NCBI GenBank assembly: GCA_947625015.1
Contig: CANQMR010000012.1
Span: 1 to 64,000 of the forward strand
Direction of reading: 5' to 3'
Source: an uncultured Lachnospiraceae bacterium
Lineage (GTDB): Bacteria > Bacillota > Clostridia > Lachnospirales > Lachnospiraceae
Length of the DNA: 64,000 bases
Part shown: positions 24,244 to 33,532 of the stretch, one piece after another
How positions within the stretch are numbered: the first letter of the stretch is position 1
How the letters are laid out: each line of letters begins with the position of its first letter
The notes under the pieces: generated by a model
The model's input: only the letters and a program-made list of their open reading frames with translations
What the model was told of the DNA's origin: nothing
Databases searched by the model: none
Program-made: the position numbers and the translations under genes

Positions 24244-24273
24244 ACTTTACCATATGAATAGTATGTTTTTCAA
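24244..24273 (-). promoter_or_regulatory. Promoter of the cysteine-bearing Rrf2 gene
   Basis: TTGAAA, 18-bp spacer, TAAAGT on the minus strand. TAGGAATA follows the -10 box immediately, suggesting autoregulation through the motif shared by the sulfur promoters. Confidence 0.5.
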
Positions 24274-24289
24274 GAGGAATAGCGTTTCT

Positions 24290-25366
24290 TTAAATAGAAT
24301 AATCACTCCAAACACTTTGTTCCACCTCAGAGCAGCTGTCCCGAATCATCAGCTTACCTTCCAGTTCCGTCCGTACTACTCCCTTATGACCGCCCTTAAT
24401 GCGATCCACTAAAATCTGAATGGCAAATTTCCCCATCTCCTCCTTTGGAAGTCTTACGGTTGTCAGCATGGGTTTTGTATACTGTGCCTCCTCAATATCA
24501 TCACTGGCAATAATAGACGGGAAATAAAACCTGTTCTTATATCTGCCCAGACATTTTAACATGCCCACTGCCATGATGTCATTGGCGCAATAGATACCCG
24601 TAGGGCATTTACCGGACTCCAAAAAATGCTGCATAATCTCAAAGCCCTTTGCCTCTGTCTGTTTCGCCTCTATCACATAAGCAGGATTCGGCTCAATTCC
24701 ATGCTTCTCCATAGTTTCCAGATAACCGGCATAGCGTGTCTCGTTCCCGCATTTGCCCACATAACCAATATCCCGATGACCTAACCGAACCAGATAATCC
24801 ACAGCCATGGCGGCAATCTTCTTTCCATCACAAAGCACCTCATCCACCGCATAATTTGTGGAATTGCGGTTTACGGAGACAATACTTTTATAACGGCTGC
24901 TCAGCTTTTTCAATGCTTCCTCATTACATTTTCCAATGATTACAAGTCCGTCATGCTTTTCTTCTGTCTCCGCGTACATATCTTCAATGGTCTTTTCCAA
25001 ATTCACCCCGCGGCATTTGCTGTCGTCAGAAAAGAGCGACATATACCACACCTTTGACAAAATGCATACATGCTTATGAATCTCGCTCTCAATCACATGC
25101 AACAGCTCCGCAAAAAAGGGGTCCGACTGTTCTGCATCCATACGGGTCATAAGTACATTAATATAATATACCCGGTTCTCCTCCGATGTAATCCCTCTCT
25201 TCAGATTCCGGGCCGCCTCATTGGGCGTGTAATTCATCTCGATGGCAGCCTTCCAGATCTTATCCCTAAGTCCCGGAACTGCACATTTATAATTGGGATT
25301 ATTCAATACCCGGGAAACGGTGGCAGGGCTTACTCCCACCGTTTCCGCAATTTTTTTAATCGACAT
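24290..25366 (-). CDS. LacI-family transcriptional regulator, 358 aa
   Basis: N-terminal helix-turn-helix MSIKKIAETVGVSPATVSRVL with the hinge-proximal YTPNEAARNLKRG, followed by a sugar-binding-protein-like effector domain (about residues 65-350, IYCANDIMAVGMLKCL). It begins eight bases after the cysK stop and so is probably cotranscribed with cysK, an uncommon pairing since LacI proteins usually control carbohydrate genes. No carbohydrate genes are next to it. Target unknown. Confidence 0.9.
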   Translation of the reverse strand: MSIKKIAETVGVSPATVSRVLNNPNYKCAVPGLRDKIWKAAIEMNYTPNEAARNLKRGITSEENRVYYINVLMTRMDAEQSDPFFAELLHVIESEIHKHVCILSKVWYMSLFSDDSKCRGVNLEKTIEDMYAETEEKHDGLVIIGKCNEEALKKLSSRYKSIVSVNRNSTNYAVDEVLCDGKKIAAMAVDYLVRLGHRDIGYVGKCGNETRYAGYLETMEKHGIEPNPAYVIEAKQTEAKGFEIMQHFLESGKCPTGIYCANDIMAVGMLKCLGRYKNRFYFPSIIASDDIEEAQYTKPMLTTVRLPKEEMGKFAIQILVDRIKGGHKGVVRTELEGKLMIRDSCSEVEQSVWSDYSI

Positions 25367-25374
25367 GATTAATA

Positions 25375-26310
25375 TTAATTGTTGAACAATGCCGTAGACA
25401 GATATCTGTCACCGGAATCAGGCAGCAATGCCACAATGGTCTTTCCCTTGTTCTCCGGTCTCGCCGCCAGAATTGCCGCCGCCTTCAACGCTGCGCCGGA
25501 AGATATTCCAACTAAAATACCCTCGCTGACTGCAAAAGCCCTGCCCTCTGCAAAGGCGTCGTCATTATCTATGGCAATTACTTCATCATAAATCTTGGTA
25601 TTCAAAACCTCCGGCACAAAACCTGCGCCAATTCCCTGAATCTTATGCGGTCCCGGAGTTCCCTTGGATAATACGGGACTGCTGGCCGGTTCTACCGCCA
25701 CAACCTTTACATCCGGATTCTTGGATTTCAAATATTCTCCCACACCGGTTACGGTTCCGCCGGTACCTACACCGGCAACAAAGATATCCACCTTGCCGTC
25801 TGTCTGCTCCCAGATTTCCGGTCCTGTGGTATTTTTGTGAACCTCCGGATTGGCCGGATTCACAAACTGTCCTAATATAATGGAACCCGGTATGCTCTCT
25901 TTCAGCTCATCTGCTTTGGCAATGGCTCCCTTCATCCCCTTTGCTCCTTCTGTCAAAACCAGCTCTGCGCCATAAGCCTTTAACAGATTTCTCCGCTCAA
26001 CGCTCATGGTATCCGGCAGAGTGAGAATTGCATGATAACCCTTTGCCGCTGCAATGGCGGCAAGACCGATTCCGGTATTCCCTGACGTCGGCTCAATAAT
26101 CGTTGCTCCCGGTTTTAAGAGGCCTTTCTTCTCTGCGTCCTCAATCATGGCCAGAGCAATACGGTCCTTAACGGAACCCGCCGGATTCAGATATTCCAGC
26201 TTTGCCAGAATTGTAACATCTGAAATTCCTGCCTTCTCCACATAACGGTTTAACTTAAGTATAGGAGTTCCTCCTACCAATTCCAATGCGCTTTCCTTAA
26301 TCTCACTCAT
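25375..26310 (-). CDS. cysK: Cysteine synthase A, 311 aa
   Basis: PLP enzyme making cysteine from O-acetylserine and sulfide. Visible: [17 protein letters not shown] with the PLP lysine near residue 46, [11 protein letters not shown] (substrate loop), [14 protein letters not shown] (phosphate loop) and GISSGAA near the C-terminus. Length typical of CysK. It has a consensus promoter (26368-26396) and is followed by the LacI gene. In Bacillus CysK partners CymR as a cysteine sensor; two Rrf2 proteins of that kind are encoded nearby. Confidence 0.96.
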   Translation of the reverse strand: MSEIKESALELVGGTPILKLNRYVEKAGISDVTILAKLEYLNPAGSVKDRIALAMIEDAEKKGLLKPGATIIEPTSGNTGIGLAAIAAAKGYHAILTLPDTMSVERRNLLKAYGAELVLTEGAKGMKGAIAKADELKESIPGSIILGQFVNPANPEVHKNTTGPEIWEQTDGKVDIFVAGVGTGGTVTGVGEYLKSKNPDVKVVAVEPASSPVLSKGTPGPHKIQGIGAGFVPEVLNTKIYDEVIAIDNDDAFAEGRAFAVSEGILVGISSGAALKAAAILAARPENKGKTIVALLPDSGDRYLSTALFNN

Positions 26311-26367
26311 GTTGCTACCTCCTTAAAAATATATTTCCTATATGTTTACTATGAATTGTATGGATTA

Positions 26368-26396
26368 ATTATAGTCTCTATGTCTGATACTGTCAA
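26368..26396 (-). promoter_or_regulatory. cysK: Consensus promoter of cysK
   Basis: TTGACA, 17-bp spacer, TATAAT on the minus strand. ATATAGGAAATA lies about 20 bp downstream of the -10 box, in the early transcribed region, and resembles the motif of the other sulfur promoters. Confidence 0.8.
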
Positions 26397-26620
26397 GTAC
26401 TTTTATCATTTTTTAAAATATTTTATGCCGGTATCGCAAAGGAAAATTCATTTCTGCGTTTTTGTGAAATCGTTTACAGCCGCTTTATCTAATCTTTCAT
26501 ACAGACTTCCGCCGGATTTGAACGGGAAATTATGGATTTTACAGACCCATGCCTTACAATCAGACGGCATTATACGGGTAATGACAAGTGATTTTCTGAT
26601 AACGTTTTCAGTAAAACCTG

Positions 26621-26649
26621 TTGAGTCGATAGGAAAAGTAGAATATTAT
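26621..26649 (+). promoter_or_regulatory. Promoter of the sulfate transporter operon
   Basis: TTGAGT, 17-bp spacer with GATAGGAAAAG, TATTAT. Located 109 bp upstream of the transporter's first ATG. The rest of the 26397-26757 interval shows no gene or hairpin that I can support. Confidence 0.6.
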
Positions 26650-26695
26650 GTAGCAAAGCAAAAAGGAGGCGATAGGAAAAGCAGCATATTATCTA
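26627..26695. repeat. 26-bp direct repeat in the sulfate transporter leader
   Basis: CGATAGGAAAAG followed by an AT-rich part ending ATATTAT occurs at 26627-26652 and 26670-26695 (43-bp period, three mismatches). The first copy is the promoter spacer plus -10; the second lies in the transcribed leader. Likely duplicated regulator site. Confidence 0.7.
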
Positions 26696-26757
26696 CAAAC
26701 AACAAAAAACACAACAAGTATTTAGGAGAATCAGGAGAAAAAGGAGGAAAAAAAATC

Positions 26758-27873
26758 ATGAAACATAACTTATTTAAAAGGAAAGCAGTCGTCTTTACGG
26801 CAGCCGCCATTTTAGGAATCGGCGCATTAACCGGCTGCGGAAACCAGGCGGGAGGGGAGGAAACATCTGATTCCATCGAAGTTACTAAAGAATCATCAGA
26901 TGCCATTGAAATTACAAATGTATCCTATGACCCCACAAGAGAATTATATGAAGCATATAATGAAATATTTAAAAAATATTGGAAAGAAAAAACCGGTCAG
27001 GATGTTACGGTAACACAGTCCCATGGGGGCTCCGGCAAACAGGCATTAGAGGTTGCCAACGGTCTGGAGGCAGATGTAGTTACCTTAGCATTGGAAGGTG
27101 ATGTGGACGTTGTGGCAGATGCAGGTTTGATTGAACCGGGATTTACAAGCGAGTTTGACTTAGACAGTTCACCATATACTTCCACCATTGTATTCCTTGT
27201 CAGAAAAGGAAATCCAAAGAACCTGCAGGATTGGGACGATCTGATTCAAGACGGTGTAGGCGTTATCACGCCGAATCCAAAGACTTCCGGTGGCGCCTGC
27301 TGGAATTACCTTGCTGCATGGTACTATTTTGAGCAGCAGGGACAAAGTGAAGATGAAGTTCTTGAAAGCATGAAGAAACTATATTCCAATGTGTTAGTGT
27401 TAGATTCCGGCGCCCGTGGAGCAACCACAACCTTTACCGAAAACGGACAGGGTGATGTGCTTCTTGCCTGGGAAAATGAAGCCTTCCTCTCTTTAAAAGA
27501 GCATCCGGGAGAATATGAAATTGTCATTCCATCCGTATCTATCCTTTGCCAGCCGACTGTCGCTGTAGTGGATGAAGTAGTAGATAACAGAGGAACCAGA
27601 GATGTAGCGGAGGCTTATCTTGAATATCTGTATTCCGATGATGCGCAAAAAGTAGAAGCAGAGAACTTCTACCGTCCGTCCAACGAGACCATTTTGGCAG
27701 AATATGAAACTACCAGCGACAGTAATGTGATTACGGAAATTCCTTCCGATGGGAAATGGATTGTCAGCAATATCAACCTGACCGATATTAATTACTTCGG
27801 CGGTTGGGAAGAGGCAAAAGCAAAACATTTTGCAGACGGCGGATTATTCGACAGCATCTATGAAGAAAAATAA
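26758..27873 (+). CDS. sbp: Sulfate ABC transporter substrate-binding lipoprotein, 371 aa
   Basis: Lipoprotein with signal peptide and lipobox (GALTGCGNQ), then a type II periplasmic-binding fold. The anion-binding signature SHGGSGKQALEV near residue 90 corresponds to SYGGSGKQ of sulfate/thiosulfate-binding proteins; DVVTLALEGDVD and TPNPKTSGGACWNYLAAW are also family hallmarks. The ATG at 26758 is chosen because GGAGG lies ten bases upstream and the signal peptide starts there; the frame is open further upstream but has no coding character. First gene of sbp-cysT-cysW-cysA. Confidence 0.94.
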   Translation: MKHNLFKRKAVVFTAAAILGIGALTGCGNQAGGEETSDSIEVTKESSDAIEITNVSYDPTRELYEAYNEIFKKYWKEKTGQDVTVTQSHGGSGKQALEVANGLEADVVTLALEGDVDVVADAGLIEPGFTSEFDLDSSPYTSTIVFLVRKGNPKNLQDWDDLIQDGVGVITPNPKTSGGACWNYLAAWYYFEQQGQSEDEVLESMKKLYSNVLVLDSGARGATTTFTENGQGDVLLAWENEAFLSLKEHPGEYEIVIPSVSILCQPTVAVVDEVVDNRGTRDVAEAYLEYLYSDDAQKVEAENFYRPSNETILAEYETTSDSNVITEIPSDGKWIVSNINLTDINYFGGWEEAKAKHFADGGLFDSIYEEK

Positions 27874-27939
27874 ACAATATAATATATGTTTTGAGAGTTT
27901 CACAAACGTCAAAATAATAAGAAAGTGAGGAAAAGGATT

Positions 27940-28782
27940 GTGAGCGAGAAAAAAAGAAAGAAAAGGAGAGTTATTCCCGGATTTGGGTTATCATTGGGCG
28001 TCACCATAACTTTGCTTGGGTTTATTGTGGTGATTCCATTATGTTCCCTGGTTGTCTTTTCCGCCCAGCTGTCCTTTTCCGATTTTATAGAAACCGTAAC
28101 AAGGCCCAGGGTATTGTCCAGCTATGCAGTAAGTTTCCAGACAGCATTTATTGCGGCAATTATTGATGCGGTAATGGGGATCATTATCGCCTGGGTGCTG
28201 GTGCGCTATGATTTTCCGGGTAAGAAAATCATGAATGGTATTATTGAATTACCTTTTGCCCTGCCGACAGCAGTTGCGGGCATATCTTTGACGCATCTTA
28301 CCACCACCAACGGATGGGTGGGCAGCTTTTTTGACCAATTCGGCATCAAAATTGCCTATACAAAAATAGGAATTACCGCAGCCCTTGTGTTTATCGGTAT
28401 TCCATTTGTAGTAAGGTCGGTTCAGCCGGTATTGGAGCGAATCGATCTTCAATATGAAGAGGCTGCCAATATATTAGGCGCCAACAGCCGCCAGACATTG
28501 TTCCAGGTTATTCTTCCGGAGATTTTGCCGGCATTAATCGGAGGCTTTACCATGTCCTTTGCAAGAGGACTTGGAGAATATGGAAGCGTTGTTTTCATCG
28601 CAGGTAACACACCATACGAGACAGAGATTGCACCACTTATGATTATGGCTGAATTACAGGAGTATGACTATGCCAGCGCCACATCCATTGCTCTGGTTAT
28701 GCTGCTCGCCGCATTTATCATTCTGTTTGTAAATGCGGTAATTCAAAGCCGGACATCAAAAATTGTAAGCGGTATTGCCTGA
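27940..28782 (+). CDS. cysT: Sulfate ABC transporter permease CysT, 280 aa
   Basis: Integral membrane permease with about six hydrophobic helices and the EAA loop that contacts the ATPase (EEAANILGANSRQTLFQVILPEILPALIGG). The segment ARGLGEYGSVVFIAGN is typical of CysT/CysU. The GTG at 27940 is chosen because AGGAAAAGG precedes it; a GTG five codons upstream is possible. Forms a heterodimer with CysW. Confidence 0.92.
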   Translation: MSEKKRKKRRVIPGFGLSLGVTITLLGFIVVIPLCSLVVFSAQLSFSDFIETVTRPRVLSSYAVSFQTAFIAAIIDAVMGIIIAWVLVRYDFPGKKIMNGIIELPFALPTAVAGISLTHLTTTNGWVGSFFDQFGIKIAYTKIGITAALVFIGIPFVVRSVQPVLERIDLQYEEAANILGANSRQTLFQVILPEILPALIGGFTMSFARGLGEYGSVVFIAGNTPYETEIAPLMIMAELQEYDYASATSIALVMLLAAFIILFVNAVIQSRTSKIVSGIA

Positions 28783-28801
28783 TAACAGAAAGGATTGGTG
28801 A

Positions 28802-29629
28802 TTGAATATGAGTATAAGAAAAAATTCCGGACCGGTTAAATGGATTTTAATCGGAATCAGTACCATATTTCTGGTACTTATGCTGATCCTGCCGTTAATA
28901 TATGTAATGGCTACCGCTTTCGGAGACGGCATACAGGTATTTATTAAAGCCGTAACGGATGAATACGCATTAAAGGCAATCCTTCTTACCATTGAGGTAA
29001 CGATAATTGCCGTACTGATCAATACAATATTCGGTATCTTTGCCGCATGGTGTATTACGCGTTTCCAGTTCATGGGCAAGAAGGTCATTTCTACATTGAT
29101 AGATCTGCCACTGACGGTTTCGCCTATTATTGCGGGGCTTATTTATGTACTGACCTTCGGACGGCAGAGTGCAATCTATCCATATCTCCAGCAGTCAGGC
29201 ATTAAGATCATATTTGCGGTTCCGGGCGTTGTGCTCGCAACAATATTTGTAACATTTCCTTTTATTTCAAGAGAAATTATTCCGTTGCTGACTGCACAGG
29301 GAACAGACGAGGAAGAAGCCGCTGCGTTGATGGGCGCCGGCGGATTTCAAATCTTTTGCGAGATTACTTTCCCCCATATTAAATGGGCCCTGCTCTATGG
29401 CATTGTACTGTGTACTGCAAGAGCCATGGGGGAATTTGGTGCGGTGTCTGTACTTTCAGGGCATCTGAGGGGAAAGACCAACACAATGCCGTTATATATC
29501 GAATTGTTATATCAGGGCTATGATTTTACCGGAGCTTTTGCTGTATCCGCTATTCTTGTAGCAATGGCTGTGGTGATTCTGATTCTTCGGAGTATATTAG
29601 AGGACAAAGGGAAAACGGAAGGGGAATAA
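28802..29629 (+). CDS. cysW: Sulfate ABC transporter permease CysW, 275 aa
   Basis: Second permease, about six hydrophobic helices. EAA loop: EEEAAALMGAGGFQIFCEITFPHIKWALLYG; ARAMGEFGAVSVLSGHLRGKTNTMPLYIE is the CysW hallmark. Start is either TTG at 28802, eight bases after AAAGG, or ATG at 28808. Nineteen bases after cysT and three before cysA. Confidence 0.92.
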   Translation: MNMSIRKNSGPVKWILIGISTIFLVLMLILPLIYVMATAFGDGIQVFIKAVTDEYALKAILLTIEVTIIAVLINTIFGIFAAWCITRFQFMGKKVISTLIDLPLTVSPIIAGLIYVLTFGRQSAIYPYLQQSGIKIIFAVPGVVLATIFVTFPFISREIIPLLTAQGTDEEEAAALMGAGGFQIFCEITFPHIKWALLYGIVLCTARAMGEFGAVSVLSGHLRGKTNTMPLYIELLYQGYDFTGAFAVSAILVAMAVVILILRSILEDKGKTEGE

Positions 29630-29632
29630 ATT

Positions 29633-30715
29633 ATGTCGGAAGAGATTACAAATTATGTGGAATTAAAGGGAATCAATAAGACATTTGATGATTATAAAGC
29701 GTCTGATGATGTGAATTTTAACATTGAAAAGGGAAAATTGATTGCATTGCTAGGCCCAAGCGGAAGCGGAAAAACTACCATTCTCCGTATGATTGCCGGA
29801 TTGGAAACAGCAGATTCCGGCGACATCATCATTAACGGCAAGGTAGTAAACGATGTGCCGGCCAGCAAGCGCGGAATCGGATTTGTATTTCAGAACTATG
29901 CACTGTTCCGCTATAAAACCGTCTACGATAACATTGCCTTTGGGTTAAAAGTAAGCAAATGGGATAAGGCAGACATCAGGCAGCGGGTAGATGAACTGAT
30001 TGAGTTAGTGGGACTAAAAGGATTGGAAAAACGATACCCAAATCAACTTTCCGGAGGACAGCGGCAAAGGGTTGCCTTTGCAAGAGCTCTGGCTCCGAAT
30101 CCGGAACTGTTGCTTTTAGACGAGCCTTTTGCCGCCATCGACGCCAAGGTAAGGCAGGAGCTTCGCAGCTGGCTTCGTGAAATGATTGACAAAGTCGGAA
30201 TCACCAGTATCTTTGTTACCCATGATCAGGATGAAGCCGTAGAGGTAGCTGACGAAATTATTATCACAAACAAAGGAAGAATTGAGCAGATTGGAACGCC
30301 TCAGGAAATTTACAGGGAGCCTAAGACATCATTTGTAGCGGAATTTATGGGGCAGCCCGTCCGGATTGAAAGCATTAATCAATTCAAGGGATTTACACAT
30401 TTAGAAGATTCCCGACATGCCGTAATTCGTCCGGAAAATGTCAGCATTACCAAATTAAACGAGCAATTCAAATATCCTTCTTCCGTTGAGGAAGGCACTG
30501 TGGAACGCCTGCTGTTCCGGGGAAAAGAAGTGGAACTGCTCGTTCGAATACATGATGTTCTCATAAAGGGAATCCGCCGGGTTGAAGATGAACCGGTTAA
30601 GAAACGCGAAAAGGTCAATGTATGTATCTACCGGGCTTATACCTTCCAGGAGGAAGGCGAGATTATACCGGTAGGCAATCAGAACATTGAAACAGAAGAG
30701 TCTGTTGTTATATAA
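29633..30715 (+). CDS. cysA: Sulfate/thiosulfate import ATP-binding protein, 360 aa
   Basis: ABC ATPase that powers sulfate uptake. Walker A GPSGSGKTT near residue 38, signature LSGGQRQRVAFARAL, Walker B LLLDEPFAAID and switch His in VTHDQDEAVEVAD. The region beyond residue 240 is a TOBE-like regulatory domain. It ends in an inverted repeat (30698-30725) shared with the convergent cysN gene. Confidence 0.95.
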   Translation: MSEEITNYVELKGINKTFDDYKASDDVNFNIEKGKLIALLGPSGSGKTTILRMIAGLETADSGDIIINGKVVNDVPASKRGIGFVFQNYALFRYKTVYDNIAFGLKVSKWDKADIRQRVDELIELVGLKGLEKRYPNQLSGGQRQRVAFARALAPNPELLLLDEPFAAIDAKVRQELRSWLREMIDKVGITSIFVTHDQDEAVEVADEIIITNKGRIEQIGTPQEIYREPKTSFVAEFMGQPVRIESINQFKGFTHLEDSRHAVIRPENVSITKLNEQFKYPSSVEEGTVERLLFRGKEVELLVRIHDVLIKGIRRVEDEPVKKREKVNVCIYRAYTFQEEGEIIPVGNQNIETEESVVI

Positions 30716-30725
30716 CAGCAGACTC
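30698..30725. terminator. Bidirectional stem-loop between cysA and cysN
   Basis: GAGTCTGTTGTTA pairs with TAACAGCAGACTC (12 of 13) around TA; it includes the cysA stop codon. No clear T run on either side, so termination strength is uncertain. Confidence 0.5.
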
Positions 30726-30735
30726 CTGCTTAATC

Positions 30736-32427
30736 CTAAATCATCCAGAAATTATCGGTACATACGATCCGCCGATAGGTCTCAAAATGGGACCATTTAT
30801 TGTGGAATTCCAGACGCTTTTCCTTATCCAGATTCCGGTATTCAAAGAGGAAGTTATCCAAATCCGCCGTCCCTTTAATCCGCAGGGCAAATCCTCTTTC
30901 GTCCAGTACCGGAAGCCCCATATACTGATATGCGGAAAGTGGTATGATATCCTGCACCTTCCGGTCACGAATTAAAATTGCCACATTATCGTCAATAGCA
31001 ATAATGTCAAAACAATCCGGATACTTAAAGCTGTCGCCCTCAACGGGAACGCTGTCGCCGACATGATAGGTCTTTCCCTCCGTATTCACCTTAGACAAAA
31101 ACGCATTTTGAAGATTGAAATAAAATTCCTCAAAAATGTAACCGCCGGTATGAAGCTCATCCTTTTCAAAATAAGGCTTTTCCTGATCCGTATCCACACG
31201 CTCCACCACGCCGCAGGCAGAGGTCATATGCGTCACCCGGTCAATCAAAATCAATTCTCCTAAGGTCTTATTCTTCTTAAAGGCATCCACCACCAGCTTT
31301 TCGGAAAATTCCAACCGGCATACAGCCAGCTCATTTTTCGCAATATACTCCGCCTTCAAATGCTCACCGGTATTGACATCAATCTTATAGTCAATGCGCT
31401 TTATGATACCCGGAAGTTTCTTCGTTCCCAGTTTTACCAGATATTCCCTTCCCACAGTAAGTCTGTCGTCGTCCATCCATAACAGCGTCGTGGTAATATT
31501 CCGGGAGATTGCCAGCTGCCCCTCGTCCGTTAAGACACAGCCGCGGCTGACGTCTACCTCCCTGTCTAACTGAAGCGTAACCGCCTGCCCTGCAAAAGCC
31601 GAATCTGCTTCCTTATCTCCAACCAAAATTGCTTTTACCGTAGCCGTTTCATTGCTGGGCAGCGTTGTTATGGTCTGTCCGGTATGTATCTGCCCCGCTT
31701 CAATCTGTCCCTGAAATCCCCTGAACTCATGGTTTGGGCGGCACACTCGCTGTACCGGCATATAAAATATGGAATCATTCTCATTCTCGGTGACATCTAC
31801 AGTTTCCAAATAACTAAGCAGCACAGGACCAGAATACCATGGCATATTAGGAGATTTCCGGGTGACATTATCGCCCTCTGTCGCGCTGACCGGAATAACC
31901 ACCACATCATACAGGCCCAGTTGTTCAGAAAGCTCATGAATATCTTTCTCTATGTCCCGGAAGCGCTGCTCGCTGTAATCCACCAAATCCATCTTATTGA
32001 CTGCAAAGACAAAATGCCGGATACCCATCAGATTACAGATTCTGGAATGACGTCTGGTCTGCACTAACACTCCCTGCTTTGCATCTACCATAACCACTGC
32101 CAGCTGCGCGAAGGAAGCGCCAACCGCCATATTACGGGTATATTCCTCATGCCCCGGCGTGTCCGCCACAATAAAGCTTCTATTATCTGTGGTAAAATAA
32201 CGGTACGCCACATCAATGGTAATTCCCTGCTCCCGTTCCGCCATCAATCCGTCAAGCAGTAAAGAGTAATCGATCTCTCCGCCCCGGGAACCTACCTTAC
32301 TGTCCAAAAGAAGCGCCTCTTTCTGGTCTGCATACAATAATTTGGAATCATACAGAATATGTCCAATCAGAGTAGACTTTCCGTCATCCACACTTCCGCA
32401 GGTTATAAATTTTAATAATCCACTCAT
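30736..32427 (-). CDS. cysN: Sulfate adenylyltransferase GTPase subunit with extra C-terminal domain, 563 aa
   Basis: EF-Tu-like GTPase that drives APS synthesis by CysD. Visible: P-loop GSVDDGKSTL near residue 10, DTPGHEEYTRNMAVGAS, and NKMDLVDY. The first 420 residues align with ordinary CysN; about 130 residues follow that have no P-loop and so are not the APS kinase CysC. The absence of CysC agrees with the use of APS rather than PAPS reductase. The ATG at 32427 lies one base after the cysD stop, with GAGGGG inside cysD as ribosome site. Confidence 0.92.
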   Translation of the reverse strand: MSGLLKFITCGSVDDGKSTLIGHILYDSKLLYADQKEALLLDSKVGSRGGEIDYSLLLDGLMAEREQGITIDVAYRYFTTDNRSFIVADTPGHEEYTRNMAVGASFAQLAVVMVDAKQGVLVQTRRHSRICNLMGIRHFVFAVNKMDLVDYSEQRFRDIEKDIHELSEQLGLYDVVVIPVSATEGDNVTRKSPNMPWYSGPVLLSYLETVDVTENENDSIFYMPVQRVCRPNHEFRGFQGQIEAGQIHTGQTITTLPSNETATVKAILVGDKEADSAFAGQAVTLQLDREVDVSRGCVLTDEGQLAISRNITTTLLWMDDDRLTVGREYLVKLGTKKLPGIIKRIDYKIDVNTGEHLKAEYIAKNELAVCRLEFSEKLVVDAFKKNKTLGELILIDRVTHMTSACGVVERVDTDQEKPYFEKDELHTGGYIFEEFYFNLQNAFLSKVNTEGKTYHVGDSVPVEGDSFKYPDCFDIIAIDDNVAILIRDRKVQDIIPLSAYQYMGLPVLDERGFALRIKGTADLDNFLFEYRNLDKEKRLEFHNKWSHFETYRRIVCTDNFWMI

Positions 32428-32428
32428 C

Positions 32429-33331
32429 TTAGAAATACCCCTCTCTCTTTCTTTTTTCCATGCTGGCCGCTCCGCCGTCCTGGTCAATCACGCGGCTGGT
32501 TCTCTCCGATTCCACAGAACTTAAGGTTTCTTCTATAATCTCATCTAAGGTTGTCGCCGAAGACTCCACGCCGCCGGAAAGCGGATAACAGCCAAGCGTC
32601 CGGAACCGCACCATTTTCATTTCCGGCTTCTCGCCCGGCGCTAAACGCATACGGTCATCATCTACCATGATAATATTCCCATCCCGGTAAACCACCGGTC
32701 TTTCCGCAGCAAAATATAACGGCACAATCGGAATATTCTCTCTTTTTATGTACTGCCAGACGTCCTTTTCCGTCCAGTTGGAAATAGGAAATACGCGTAT
32801 GCTTTCGCCCTTGTTGATTTCCGTATTATAGAGTTTCCACATCTCCGGTCTCTGGTTCTTTGGGTCCCAGGCATGGGATTCGTTGCGGAAGGAAAAAATA
32901 CGCTCCTTCGCCCGGCTTTTCTCCTCGTCTCTGCGTCCCCCGCCAAAGGCGGCGGTAAATCCATATTTGTTCAACGCCTGTTTCAATGCCTGAGTCTTCA
33001 TAATATCGGTATAGGAGGCTCCATGGTCAAAGGGGTTGATTCCCTGCTTTACTCCCTCCTCATTAATATACTCTAACATTTCAATTCCTAATTCCTTTGC
33101 CCTTCTATCCCGAAATTCAATCATTTCCCGGAACTTCCATGTGGTATTCACATGCAGAAACGGGAAAGGCGGTTTTTCCGGATAAAATGCCTTCATCGCC
33201 AAATGCAGCATAACCGAACTGTCTTTTCCAATGGAATACAGCATAACCGGTTTTTCGCACTCTGCCGCAACTTCCCTGATAATATAGATTGCTTCCGCTT
33301 CCAGCTCATCTAAATGTGTTAATCCGCCCAT
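32429..33331 (-). CDS. cysD: Sulfate adenylyltransferase small subunit, 300 aa
   Basis: PP-loop ATP sulfurylase that forms APS from ATP and sulfate. Visible: [18 protein letters not shown] near residue 31, [42 protein letters not shown] and the C-terminal [12 protein letters not shown]. Length matches CysD. Promoter at 33369-33397; cysN follows in the same transcript. Confidence 0.96.
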   Translation of the reverse strand: MGGLTHLDELEAEAIYIIREVAAECEKPVMLYSIGKDSSVMLHLAMKAFYPEKPPFPFLHVNTTWKFREMIEFRDRRAKELGIEMLEYINEEGVKQGINPFDHGASYTDIMKTQALKQALNKYGFTAAFGGGRRDEEKSRAKERIFSFRNESHAWDPKNQRPEMWKLYNTEINKGESIRVFPISNWTEKDVWQYIKRENIPIVPLYFAAERPVVYRDGNIIMVDDDRMRLAPGEKPEMKMVRFRTLGCYPLSGGVESSATTLDEIIEETLSSVESERTSRVIDQDGGAASMEKRKREGYF

Positions 33332-33368
33332 GTCAACCCTCCTGCTTTCCTACTATTTTCAATGGCAC

Positions 33369-33397
33369 ATTATATCACCTATTTTCCTACTTGTAAA
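33369..33397 (-). promoter_or_regulatory. Promoter of cysDN with TAGGAAAA in the spacer
   Basis: TTTACA, 17-bp spacer AGTAGGAAAATAGGTGA, TATAAT on the minus strand. AGTAGGAAAG occurs again in the leader between promoter and cysD. Confidence 0.75.
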
Positions 33398-33467
33398 GTA
33401 TGTTTATAATCATTTGTTATTTTCCGGCCGCTCTTTCCCCATTTATTTCTCCGCTTTTCCATATAGC

Positions 33468-33496
33468 TTGACATACACCATATTTAATGCTAATAA
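33468..33496 (+). promoter_or_regulatory. Promoter of the polysaccharide pyruvyl transferase gene
   Basis: TTGACA, 17-bp spacer, TAATAA, 36 bp upstream of the start codon; no TAGGAA motif. Confidence 0.6.
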
Positions 33497-33532
33497 TATA
33501 ATCGGAAATTTAAAAAACGGAGAGGGGTATTT

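Noticed and set aside
26356-26757. Open frame continuing 134 codons upstream of the sulfate-binding protein
   Set aside because: No signal peptide or coding character; it crosses the promoter at 26621-26649, and a strong ribosome site precedes the ATG at 26758.
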